This document shows, piece by piece, positions 55,287-63,422 of a DNA stretch of 64,000 nt. Origin of the DNA: Microbacterium maritypicum (GTDB taxonomy: Bacteria; Actinomycetota; Actinomycetes; Actinomycetales; Microbacteriaceae); assembly GCF_041529975.1 (NCBI RefSeq), contig NZ_CP168030.1:930001-994000 (forward strand), in the 5' to 3' direction. How positions within the stretch are numbered: the first letter of the stretch is position 1; the number at the start of each line of letters is the position of its first letter. Made by a program: the position numbers and the translations under genes. The notes beneath the pieces were generated by a model, which worked only from the letters and a program-made list of their open reading frames with translations, did not search any database and was not told the origin of the DNA.

Positions 55287-55322
55287 CGAATGGCCTTGTT
55301 TCCACGGAGACGAGGCCATTCG
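55287..55322 (+). terminator. Terminator after glmS
   Basis: CGAATGGCCT pairs with AGGCCATTCG, with a 16-base apical loop that may pair further. It lies 18 bases past the glmS stop and before the acpS promoter. Confidence 0.8.
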
Positions 55323-55349
55323 CACGATTCCGATGCGACGCATGCTCGC

Positions 55350-55355
55350 TAGGCT
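55350..55355 (+). promoter_or_regulatory. -10 box of the leaderless acpS operon
   Basis: TAGGCT ends six bases before the GTG at 55362. The 11 bases TAGGCTGAACG recur exactly at the csrA start on the other strand. Confidence 0.65.
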
Positions 55356-55361
55356 GAACGG

Positions 55362-55721
55362 GTGATCATCGGCACCGGCATCGACCTCGTGGACATCCCG
55401 CGATTCGAACGGACGATGACCCGAACGCCCCGCCTCAGGGAGCGGCTCTTCGCCCCCTCCGAGCGCACGCTGCGCCTTCCCTCGCTCGCCGCGAGATACG
55501 CCGCCAAAGAGGCGCTCATCAAGGCGCTGGGCGGTTCAGACGGCGTGCACTGGACCGAGATCGAGATCGCCTCCGAGCCGTCGGGACGCCCGCACTTCGT
55601 CCTCACCGGTTCGACCGCCGCGGTCGTCGAGGAGCGCGGCATCCGTACTCTGCATCTGACCCTCACCCATGACGCCGGCCTGGCCGCGGCGTTCGTCGTC
55701 GCCGAAGGAGCCCCGCTGTGA
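55362..55721 (+). CDS. acpS: Holo-[acyl-carrier-protein] synthase
   Basis: 119 residues from GTG. IIGTGIDLVDIPRFERTM carries the Asp metal ligand (GIDLVDI) and RYAAKEALIKALGG the second motif (AAKEA) of the AcpS family. It moves 4'-phosphopantetheine from coenzyme A to the acyl carrier protein, linking to coaA upstream. It heads a tight operon: acpS, alr, tsaE and the response regulator, each overlapping the next by 4 bp. Confidence 0.95.
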   Translation: MIIGTGIDLVDIPRFERTMTRTPRLRERLFAPSERTLRLPSLAARYAAKEALIKALGGSDGVHWTEIEIASEPSGRPHFVLTGSTAAVVEERGIRTLHLTLTHDAGLAAAFVVAEGAPL

Positions 55722-56824
55722 CCGTCCCCTTCCGCGAGGCGTCCATCGATCTCGACGCGATCGCCGACAACGTGCGGCACTTCCGCCGACTCACCGGCGT
55801 CGAGGTCATCGCCGTCGTCAAGGCCAACGCCTACGGGCACGGCGCCGCAGCCACCGCTGTAGCCGCGCTCTCGGCTGGTGCCACGCGCCTCGGCGTCGCC
55901 GAGATCCCCGAGGCGCTCGAACTGCGCAGGCAGGGCGTGCACGCGCCCCTCATGGCGTGGCTGCACGCGCCGGGGGAGAGGTTCGAGCACGCGGCCGCGC
56001 AGGACATCGAGCTCGGCATCTCCTCGTTCGACCAGCTCGAAGCGGCTGCCGCGGCGGCCACGGTCGACCGCCCGGTGGGCGTGCACCTGAAGTTCGAGAC
56101 CGGGCTGTCACGCAACGGCATCGCCCCGGCCGACTGGGGGCGTGTGCTCGCCGAGGCCGCGCGCCTCGAACGCATCGGACGGCTGCGCATCGTCGGGCTG
56201 TTCAGCCACCTCTCGAACACCTCGGCAGACGACGACAGGGCCGCGCTCGCGAAGTTCGAGGAAGGTGTCGCCGCGGCCGCATCCTTCGGCATCCACCCGG
56301 AGATCCGCCACATCGCCGCCACGGCCGCCGCCATCGACCTGCCCGAGATGCGACTCGACGCCGTGCGCATCGGGGTCGGCCTGTTCGGCCTGTCCCCCTT
56401 CGACGACCGCAGTTCCGCCGAACTCGGGCTGCGACCCGCCATGACCCTCCGCGGAGCGATCGCCGCCGTGCGCAGAGTGCCGGCGGGCACGGGCGTCTCG
56501 TACGGCTACGACCACCGCACCGACCGGGACACGACGCTGGTCCTCGTCCCGCTCGGATACGCCGACGGTGTGCCGCGGAATGCCTCGGGGCGACTCCCCG
56601 TCTCGATCGCCGGACGCCGCTTCGCGAACGTCGGGCGGATCGCGATGGATCAGTTCGTCGTCGACGTCGGCGATACCCCGGTCTCGATCGGCGACGAGGT
56701 CGTGCTCTTCGGCGACCCCACGCTCGGGGTACCCTCCGCCGCCGATTGGGCTGCGGCGGCCGACACCATCAACTACGAGATCGTCACGCGCATCGGTCCC
56801 CGCGTCCCCCGGCGGGCATCATGA
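55718..56824 (+). CDS. alr: Alanine racemase
   Basis: 368 residues, GTG start overlapping the acpS stop. A PLP-dependent TIM-barrel enzyme that makes D-alanine for peptidoglycan. IAVVKANAYGHGA holds the PLP lysine, GVSYGYDHRT near residue 262 carries the second catalytic Tyr, and GRIAMDQFVVDVGD is the conserved C-terminal domain motif. Gene order acpS-alr-tsaE is usual in actinobacteria. Confidence 0.96.
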   Translation: MTVPFREASIDLDAIADNVRHFRRLTGVEVIAVVKANAYGHGAAATAVAALSAGATRLGVAEIPEALELRRQGVHAPLMAWLHAPGERFEHAAAQDIELGISSFDQLEAAAAAATVDRPVGVHLKFETGLSRNGIAPADWGRVLAEAARLERIGRLRIVGLFSHLSNTSADDDRAALAKFEEGVAAAASFGIHPEIRHIAATAAAIDLPEMRLDAVRIGVGLFGLSPFDDRSSAELGLRPAMTLRGAIAAVRRVPAGTGVSYGYDHRTDRDTTLVLVPLGYADGVPRNASGRLPVSIAGRRFANVGRIAMDQFVVDVGDTPVSIGDEVVLFGDPTLGVPSAADWAAAADTINYEIVTRIGPRVPRRAS

Positions 56825-57318
56825 GCGTCGACCCGGCCTTCCTCGGCCGGCGGGAGATCGCGACGACCGAGGCGATGGAGCAGCTGGGCCTCCGCATCGG
56901 CGAGCAGCTGGAGGCGGGCGACCTGCTCATCCTCACCGGCCCTCTCGGCGCCGGGAAGACCACCTTCACCCGCGGCCTCGCCGAGGGGCTCGGGGTGCGC
57001 GGACCCGTGCAGAGTCCGACCTTCGTGATCGCGCGCACGCATCCGTCGCTCACCGGCCGGGCTCCGCTCGTGCACGTCGATGCCTACCGCCTGGGCTCCG
57101 CTGCGGAGCTCGACGACCTCGACCTGGACCTGGAGCATTCGGTGGTCGTGATCGAGTGGGGACGCGGCATGGCCGAAGAGCTCGCCGATTCGTGGTGGGA
57201 CATCGAGCTCGAGCGGCCGGTCGGCGCCTCCGACCTCGACCCCGCAGAGCTCGACCCCGCAGAGCTCGACGCCGACGCTCCGCGGATCGTCACGATCGTG
57301 CGCGAGGGCATCACGTGA
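56821..57318 (+). CDS. tsaE: tRNA threonylcarbamoyladenosine biosynthesis ATPase TsaE
   Basis: 165 residues, ATG overlapping the alr stop. LLILTGPLGAGKTTFTRGLAEGLG is the P-loop; SPTFVIARTH and LVHVDAYRLG follow, as in TsaE (YjeE), which drives the TsaB-TsaD complex making t6A in tRNA. Near the C-terminus a short tandem repeat (DLDPAELDPAELDA) lengthens the chain. TsaB, RimI and TsaD are not next to it as usual: a response regulator follows instead. Confidence 0.93.
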   Translation: MSVDPAFLGRREIATTEAMEQLGLRIGEQLEAGDLLILTGPLGAGKTTFTRGLAEGLGVRGPVQSPTFVIARTHPSLTGRAPLVHVDAYRLGSAAELDDLDLDLEHSVVVIEWGRGMAEELADSWWDIELERPVGASDLDPAELDPAELDADAPRIVTIVREGIT

Positions 57319-58118
57319 CGGCGGCTGTGCGCCCGCCGCTCGTCGCCGTCATCATCGAAGACGACCCGGGTGTGCGCTCGCTCCTCGACGAGGTGTTCCT
57401 CGCCGCCGGTTTCGAGACCCACCTCGCCGGTTCCGGGCCGGAGGGCATCGCCGCGATCGAGGAACACCAGCCGGTGATCACGACCCTCGACATCAATCTC
57501 CCCGGCATCGACGGGTTCGAGGTCGCGAGACGCATCCGCCGGGTGAGCGACACGTTCATCATCATGCTGTCCGCGCTCTCCGACGAGTCGGACGTGGTCC
57601 TCGGGCTCACCTCCGGTGCGGACGAGTACCTCGTGAAGCCGTTCCGGCCCCGAGAGCTGCGCGCGCGGATCGAGGCGCTCCTCCGACGCCCCCGGATCGT
57701 CGACACGCGCCCGGACCCGACGCCGGCCCCGGCCGTCGTGCACGAGCCGGGGACGGAAGGCGCCACCGTCTTGACCTGGCGGGGCCTGGTGCACCGCGAC
57801 CTCAGCGTCGACCTGGACACGCGGCTCGTGCTGATCGGGCAGAAGCGGATCGACCTCACACCCACGGAGTTCGACCTGCTCGCCGCCATCCTCGAAGCGA
57901 AGCTCCGGGTGCGCAGCAAAGCGGACCTCGCGCGCGGGCTGCGCGGCGCTCCCGACGGCTCCACCGACTACGTGAGCGAGCCGGACAAGCGCGCGATCGA
58001 GACGCACATCGCGAATCTGCGGCGCAAACTCGGCGACAGCTCTGCGCGACCGCGCTACATCGAGACAGTCCGCGGCGTGGGCTATCGCCTCGCTCCCGCC
58101 GATGACACGGCGACCTGA
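57315..58118 (+). CDS. Two-component response regulator, OmpR-type
   Basis: 267 residues from a GTG overlapping the tsaE stop. Receiver: AVIIEDDPGVRSLLDEVF, the phospho-acceptor Asp59 in TTLDINLPGIDGFEV, and Lys108 in YLVKPFRPREL. A Pro-rich linker leads to a winged-helix output domain (LTPTEFDLLAAILEAK to YIETVRGVGYRLAP). It is cotranscribed with acpS-alr-tsaE, while the probable sensor kinase is 206 bp downstream with its own start. Target genes are unknown. Confidence 0.93.
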   Translation: MTAAVRPPLVAVIIEDDPGVRSLLDEVFLAAGFETHLAGSGPEGIAAIEEHQPVITTLDINLPGIDGFEVARRIRRVSDTFIIMLSALSDESDVVLGLTSGADEYLVKPFRPRELRARIEALLRRPRIVDTRPDPTPAPAVVHEPGTEGATVLTWRGLVHRDLSVDLDTRLVLIGQKRIDLTPTEFDLLAAILEAKLRVRSKADLARGLRGAPDGSTDYVSEPDKRAIETHIANLRRKLGDSSARPRYIETVRGVGYRLAPADDTAT

Positions 58119-58125
58119 CTGGGGC

Positions 58126-58153
58126 GGGGCCGCGGCTCCCCAGCCGCGGCCCC
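58126..58153 (+). terminator. Terminator after the response regulator gene
   Basis: A perfect 12-bp GC stem (GGGGCCGCGGCT with its complement) around a CCCC loop, seven bases past the stop. It separates the acpS operon from the histidine kinase gene. Confidence 0.85.
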
Positions 58154-58324
58154 GGTGCCTGCGAATCCCCATTCGCGTGGCCCCAGCGTCTGCGTTGTTC
58201 CCCAGTCGCAGTGTCGGCCCCCACTCAGAATGCTAGGGCTGCGGGGACGCCTGAAGAGCTGGCACCCGCGATCTTTGAGTAATCTTGCGGTAAAGCTGAG
58301 GTTCTTGGGGGAGGGCGAGCGTCG

Positions 58325-59920
58325 ATGATCCGTACTGTGTCGATCTGGCGCTGGCAATTGGTCTTCACCGGCAGCATGGTGGCGATCGTCGTGATGGTCG
58401 CAGCATTCAAGCCGCAGACTCTCGGCATACCCTTCTTCCTCGCGGGGATCACGCTGATCGTCGTCACGACCATCGCGACGCTGCTCGTCCCGTGGCACCG
58501 CCTCCCACCGAACGCGGTGATCGTCGTGCCGTTCCTCGACGCGCTCGCGGTGGGCTTGACCACCAACGCTCCCGACCTGCGGCTCGGGTTCCTGTGGGTC
58601 TTCCCGGTCGTGTGGCTGGCGTCATACTTCACCATGCCGTGGGTGGTGGGAGGCATCGCCTTCATCGGACTCTGTCTGGCGGTGTTCTCCGATCGCACCG
58701 GCACGCCGGCCGACGTGCTGCTGCGCGTGCTCACCGCGATCATCACGCTCGGCTTCCTCGGGGTGACGGTCCGCATCGGAGCGCAGCGGGCGCGCGCCTC
58801 CCGGCGGCTCCTCCAGCGTCGCTCCGAGCAGATCAACCGCGCCGCGGAGCGTGCCGAGACCAACCAGCAGCGGGTGACGCAGATCATCGATGCGCTCGGG
58901 GTGGCCCTCGTCGTGGTCACGGCGGAGGGACGCATCCTGCAGATGAACGATGCCTACCGGGTGCTGTACGGGCGGGATCGCTTCGGAGCCGCACTGCCCA
59001 CGGCGGCCGTGGAGTACGACGGACGGCGCGGCGCGACCGTGCCCCCCGAGCGCACGACCCTCGCCAGGGCGGCCGCCGGCGAGCAGCTGCAGGACGAGCG
59101 CGTCTGGCTCTTCGACGGCACCGGCAAGTGGCGTGCGCTGGAGGTGACGACGCAGACGGTGGCAAGCGCGAAGGCGCGCGACCAGATCACGCTCGTCGTC
59201 ATCGACGACGTCACGATGCTCCTCGAAGCAGCAGAGGAGCGCCGCGCACTCACCGCGATCGTCTCCCACGAGCTGCGCAATCCCCTCACCGCGATCGTCG
59301 GCCACGTCGACCTGCTGCGCGAGCGCGAGGATCTGCCGGGCCGGGTCCCCGCGCAGCTCGAGGTCATCGCCAATGCCGGAGAGCGGATGCAGGAGCTCGT
59401 GACGACCATGCTGGACCAGACCGTGCCGCCGACCGAGGACCCGTTCGAGCCTGTGGACCTTCGTCAGATCTTCGATGCCGCCGCCGCATCCGCTGCGCCG
59501 CTGATCGCGGTGAATCGCCAGGTGCTGGAAATCGTCGGCGTGGATGCCCTCATCATCCACGGGGATGCCTTCCGGCTGCGTCAGGTGCTCGACAATCTGC
59601 TCAGCAACGCCGTCAAGTACACGCCCTCCGGTGGGCGCATCACGGCCCGGCTGCGGGCGATGAGTGCGCAGGCCGAGCTCGTCCTCTCCGACACGGGCAT
59701 GGGCATCGCGCCGGATGAGCTGCCCCGGCTGTTCGAACCGTACTTCCGTTCCGACGCCGCCATCCGCGGCGGCATCGCCGGCACCGGTCTCGGCATGGGC
59801 ATCGCCCGCGAGATCGTGGTCGCCCACGAGGGCACCATCGAGGTCACGAGCGAGGTGGGGCAGGGCACCACCGTCACACTCCGTTTTCCCCGCCGTCGTA
59901 AGAAAGAGGTGCAGGCATGA
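58325..59920 (+). CDS. Sensor histidine kinase
   Basis: 531 residues. Five to six membrane helices fill residues 10-150, then a PAS-like segment (LGVALVVVTAEGRILQMNDAYRVLYGRD, about 191-218). LTAIVSHELRNPLTAIVGHVDLL contains phospho-acceptor His315; QVLDNLLSNAVKYTP, SDTGMGIAPDELPRLFEPYF and GTGLGMGIAREIV are the N, F/G1 and G2 boxes. It presumably pairs with the response regulator just upstream. The stimulus is unknown. It overlaps the downstream GGDEF-like gene by 4 bp (ATGA), so the two act together. Confidence 0.93.
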   Translation: MIRTVSIWRWQLVFTGSMVAIVVMVAAFKPQTLGIPFFLAGITLIVVTTIATLLVPWHRLPPNAVIVVPFLDALAVGLTTNAPDLRLGFLWVFPVVWLASYFTMPWVVGGIAFIGLCLAVFSDRTGTPADVLLRVLTAIITLGFLGVTVRIGAQRARASRRLLQRRSEQINRAAERAETNQQRVTQIIDALGVALVVVTAEGRILQMNDAYRVLYGRDRFGAALPTAAVEYDGRRGATVPPERTTLARAAAGEQLQDERVWLFDGTGKWRALEVTTQTVASAKARDQITLVVIDDVTMLLEAAEERRALTAIVSHELRNPLTAIVGHVDLLREREDLPGRVPAQLEVIANAGERMQELVTTMLDQTVPPTEDPFEPVDLRQIFDAAAASAAPLIAVNRQVLEIVGVDALIIHGDAFRLRQVLDNLLSNAVKYTPSGGRITARLRAMSAQAELVLSDTGMGIAPDELPRLFEPYFRSDAAIRGGIAGTGLGMGIAREIVVAHEGTIEVTSEVGQGTTVTLRFPRRRKKEVQA

Positions 59921-61056
59921 CGCCTCTCGTGCCCGTGAACGTCGACATCACCACGAGCATGGTCGCGGTCGTCACTGTCCTGACGGTGCTGGTGCTCGGC
60001 CTCGCCACACTCGCCCGCCCTTCGCGGGCGACGGTGATCTGGGGAGCCGCGTTCGGGCTCGGCATGCTCGGCGCATACCTCTGGCTCGCGGGGCACCAGA
60101 ACGACTTCCAGCCGCTTCGCAGTGCGGCATCGGCGCTGCTGCTCTGCTTCGAACCGCTGATCTGGATCGGTCTGCGGGTGCACCTCGGACGACGCGCTCC
60201 CTGGTGGATCGTGGTGGTGTTCGTGGCCGTCGCTCCCGTGTTGCTCGTCGCGACATCGGACTCGCCCTGGTATCTGTCCGCTTTCAACCTCGTCTTCGTC
60301 GGCAGCGGCGTCTTCGCCGGTCTCGTCGCCTACGAGCTGCTGCGCAGGCAGCCGGTCTCGCGGGACATCATTCTCCCGCTCGCCCTGGCGTCCTGCGGCT
60401 TCGTGATCGTGTCGGTCGCCAGCGCGGTCAGTGCGCTCACGATCGGCACGGCGAGCTCCGCGGAGCAGCTGGACGCCCTGCGCGGCATGAACGCCGTCGG
60501 CACCATCGTGGTGTCGACCTGCGCGGCCTTCACGCTCGTGCTGCTGGTGCGGGCGGGGGAGTCCCGACCCACCGAGACGGATGGGGTCGCGCAGCGCGCC
60601 CGTCGGCGGCTCCGGAAGGCGGAGGCGCAGAACGACCACGGCTGGTCGATTCTCGAGGTGCGTCTGGACGACCCCGCCGACCTCCGCGAGGCGATGTCGG
60701 GCTCGGAGTTCGCACGCATCGTCGATCGCTTCCACGACGACATCCAGGAGGCGCTCCCGCCGCTGGCCGATGCCGAGCGTATCGCCGACGACCGTGCCGT
60801 CGTGGTGATCCGTGCGAGCGATGAAGCGGTCAGGTTCCATGTCAGGGCGGTGCTGAGCCGGATCTCCGACATCGACCACGACCGGGCCGTCGGTGGCGTC
60901 CGCGCCTCCGCCAGTATCGGGTGGGCCACGGCCGACACCTGCGGCTACGACTACGACGTGCTGGTGGCCGCTGCAGGACGGGCGGCGGCGCGGGCACGAG
61001 AGGCCGGTGGCGATCAGTGGAAGCGAGCGGCCGAGGCCGACGCGACGGTCGCCTGA
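59917..61056 (+). CDS. Membrane protein with degenerate GGDEF-like domain
   Basis: 379 residues. Seven to eight hydrophobic segments fill residues 12-210 (like the MHYT/MASE type sensor regions). The soluble part from about 240 has the outline of a diguanylate cyclase (VVVIRASDEAVRFHVRAVLSRI, VRASASIGWATADTCGYDYDVLVAAAGRAAARA), including the SIGWA and AGRAAARA elements of the GGDEF C-terminus. The GG[D/E]EF active-site motif is missing, so cyclase activity is unlikely. It is coupled to the histidine kinase gene and probably modulates its signalling. Confidence 0.7.
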   Translation: MTPLVPVNVDITTSMVAVVTVLTVLVLGLATLARPSRATVIWGAAFGLGMLGAYLWLAGHQNDFQPLRSAASALLLCFEPLIWIGLRVHLGRRAPWWIVVVFVAVAPVLLVATSDSPWYLSAFNLVFVGSGVFAGLVAYELLRRQPVSRDIILPLALASCGFVIVSVASAVSALTIGTASSAEQLDALRGMNAVGTIVVSTCAAFTLVLLVRAGESRPTETDGVAQRARRRLRKAEAQNDHGWSILEVRLDDPADLREAMSGSEFARIVDRFHDDIQEALPPLADAERIADDRAVVVIRASDEAVRFHVRAVLSRISDIDHDRAVGGVRASASIGWATADTCGYDYDVLVAAAGRAAARAREAGGDQWKRAAEADATVA

Positions 61057-61105
61057 GAGGTTGAGGTCGTCGACGGCGGACGACGATCCTCCGTCCGTAT
61101 GCGGG

Positions 61106-61357
61106 TCAGGACGGGCGCGACTCGCGGCCACGGGCGAGGGCGGCGACGATCGCATCCTCGGCATCGGCGCCGGTCTCGGCAGCGGCAGACACGTTCTCCG
61201 CGACCACGGCCTCGATGATCTCGGTCCGCTGGATGCGCGTCTCTCGCGGCGCCTTCACGCCGATCCGCACGCTGTCGCCCTTGATCTCGAGCAGCGTGAT
61301 CTCGATGTCGCCGTCGATGCGCACGCTCTCACCGATCCGCCTCGTCAAAACCAGCAT
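61106..61357 (-). CDS. csrA: Carbon storage regulator CsrA
   Basis: 83 residues. MLVLTRRIGESVRIDGDIEITLLEIKGDSVRIGVKAPRE is the RNA-binding CsrA fold with the Leu4-Arg6 and the VxxRxE-type strand 5 (APRETRIQRTEI). The C-terminus is 20-25 residues longer than usual and Ala-rich. It binds GGA in leaders of target mRNAs and in flagellated Gram-positives is antagonised by FliW and controls flagellin. It starts 4 bp from the flhA stop; TAGGCT six bases before the ATG (61364-61369) may give a separate leaderless message. Confidence 0.95.
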   Translation of the reverse strand: MLVLTRRIGESVRIDGDIEITLLEIKGDSVRIGVKAPRETRIQRTEIIEAVVAENVSAAAETGADAEDAIVAALARGRESRPS

Positions 61358-61361
61358 TCGT

Positions 61362-63422
61362 TCAGCCTACTGCCGCGGAGACGGCGCCGATCGACGGGGC
61401 CGGGGCGTCACGGACGACGCCGACCGTCTCGATGGTGAGCGCGGCGGACGTCGCCTCCGTGTAGGAGAGCACGGGGAGGCCGTCGGTCTGCGCAGAGACG
61501 AGTCGTCGCACGGCCGGACGCAACGACGGAGCGCACACCAGCACCGGCTCTCCGCCCTCGCGAACCGAGGAGACGGCCTGCTTCACGGACTCCACGACGG
61601 ACTCCATGCGCTGCGGGTCGAAGACGATCTGCGTGCCCTCGTCGCCGGGACGCAGGTTCTCGAGCATCGCCTGCTCGAGGAGCGGGTTGATCATCACGAC
61701 GCGGAGGATGCCCGCGTCGGCGAAGCGCGCGGCGATCGCCGGGCCGAGCGCGGCCCGCGCCGCCTCGATCAGTCCTTCCGGGTCGGTCGACGTCCTGGCG
61801 CGCAGCGCGAGCGCCTCGTAGATCCGGCTGAGGTCGTTGATCGGCACGCGCTCGGCGAGGAGACCCTGGAGCACGCGCTGGATCTCGGCCAGCGACAGCA
61901 GGGCGGGCGTGAGCTCCTCGACGGCGGCCGGGGAGGCCTGCTTGAGGGCGTCGGTGAGCTGACGGACGTCCTCGCGGCTCAGCAGACGCGCGGCGTGGGC
62001 GTGGATCACGCTGGAGAGGTGCGTGATGATGACGCTGGCCCGGTCGATCACGGTGGCCCCGGCGAACTCGGCGCTGTGCCGCATCTCCAGAGGGATCCAC
62101 TTGCCCTCCAGCCCGAACACCGGGTCGAGCGTGGCCGTCCCCGGAAGGGATTCCAGGCCCTGTCCGAGGGCCAGCACCGAGCCGATCGGTGCCGTGCCGC
62201 GCCCGGTCTCGACCCCGGCGATGCGGATCACATAGGTCGCCTGTGCGAGTTCGATGCTGTCGCGGGTGCGCACGGGCGGGGTGATCAGGCCCAGGTCGAG
62301 GGCGATCCGGCGGCGGAGCGCCTTCACGCGCGCCAGGAGGTCGTCCGGGCCGCCCGTGACCAGATCGACGATGTCGGGCGAGAGGAGGATCTCGAGCGGG
62401 TGCACCCGCATCTTCTCGATCAGCTCCTCCGGCTGGTCGGTCGGAGCGGCCGTCGGGGTCTGGGCCGCGATCGCCTCCTCCCGCTGTTGGTTCGCCTTGA
62501 TGCGCTGCGCGACGAGCAGCAGGAGGGCTCCGATCGCGACGAACGGCAGCATCGGCATGTGCGGGATCAGCGACATGATGATCGCGGCGCATCCCGCGAT
62601 GATGAGCGCGTTGCGGGACTGCCCGAGCTGCGCCGATGCCGCCGTCCCCATCTCGGCCTCGGCCGTGGAGCGGGTGACGATCATGCCGGTCGAGACCGCC
62701 ATGAGCAGTGCCGGGATCTGCGTGACGAGCCCGTCGCCGATCGTGAGCAGGCTGTACGTGCTCACGGCCTCGTCGATCGCCATGCCGTGCTGCACGATGC
62801 CGATCGCGATGCCGCCGATGAGGTTGATGATGATGATGACGAGGCCGGCGATCGCATCGCCCTTCACGAACTTGGACGCACCGTCCATCGCGCCGTAGAA
62901 GTCGGCTTCCGCCGCGACCTCCGCACGGCGCTCGCGGGCCTCGGCATCGGTGATGAGACCGGCGTTGAGGTCGGCGTCGATCGCCATCTGCTTGCCGGGC
63001 ATGGCGTCGAGCGTGAACCGGGCGCCGACCTCGGCCACGCGCTCCGCGCCCTTGGTGACGACCACGAACTGGATGACGACGAGGATGAGGAACACCACGG
63101 CGCCGATGATGAGCGAGCCGCCGACGGCGATCGCCCCGAACGCCTCGATCACCTGACCTGCGTACGCCTCCCCGAGCACCAGCCGGGTCGACGCGACGTT
63201 CAGCCCGAGCCGGAACAGCGTCGCCACCAGCAGCAGCGAGGGGAACACCGAGAAGTCCAGCGGCTTCTTCACGAACATCGACGTGAGCAGGATCACGAGT
63301 GCGAACATGATGTTCAGGATGATGAGGATGTCGAGCAGGAACGGCGGCACCGGGACGACGAGCAGCATGATGATGCCGACGACCCCGATGGGCACCATGA
63401 GCTTGACGAACAGCTGTCTCAT
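61362..63422 (-). CDS. flhA: Flagellar biosynthesis protein FlhA
   Basis: 686 residues from the ATG at 63422 (GGAGGA upstream). Eight membrane helices occupy about residues 5-300, with TLFRLGLNVASTRLVL, the conserved FHIPEP-region loop KGAERVAEVGARFTLDAMPGKQMAIDADLNAGLI, and a soluble C-terminal domain from about 330 that binds export chaperones. FlhA forms the nonameric gate of the flagellar type III export apparatus. Start overlaps the flhB stop (ATGA), giving the flhB-flhA-csrA order typical of flagellar operons. Confidence 0.96.
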   Translation of the reverse strand: MRQLFVKLMVPIGVVGIIMLLVVPVPPFLLDILIILNIMFALVILLTSMFVKKPLDFSVFPSLLLVATLFRLGLNVASTRLVLGEAYAGQVIEAFGAIAVGGSLIIGAVVFLILVVIQFVVVTKGAERVAEVGARFTLDAMPGKQMAIDADLNAGLITDAEARERRAEVAAEADFYGAMDGASKFVKGDAIAGLVIIIINLIGGIAIGIVQHGMAIDEAVSTYSLLTIGDGLVTQIPALLMAVSTGMIVTRSTAEAEMGTAASAQLGQSRNALIIAGCAAIIMSLIPHMPMLPFVAIGALLLLVAQRIKANQQREEAIAAQTPTAAPTDQPEELIEKMRVHPLEILLSPDIVDLVTGGPDDLLARVKALRRRIALDLGLITPPVRTRDSIELAQATYVIRIAGVETGRGTAPIGSVLALGQGLESLPGTATLDPVFGLEGKWIPLEMRHSAEFAGATVIDRASVIITHLSSVIHAHAARLLSREDVRQLTDALKQASPAAVEELTPALLSLAEIQRVLQGLLAERVPINDLSRIYEALALRARTSTDPEGLIEAARAALGPAIAARFADAGILRVVMINPLLEQAMLENLRPGDEGTQIVFDPQRMESVVESVKQAVSSVREGGEPVLVCAPSLRPAVRRLVSAQTDGLPVLSYTEATSAALTIETVGVVRDAPAPSIGAVSAAVG

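Noticed and set aside
57232..57266. Tandem 15-base repeat in tsaE as a frameshift or damage signal
   Set aside because: It keeps the frame and only lengthens a loop near the C-terminus.
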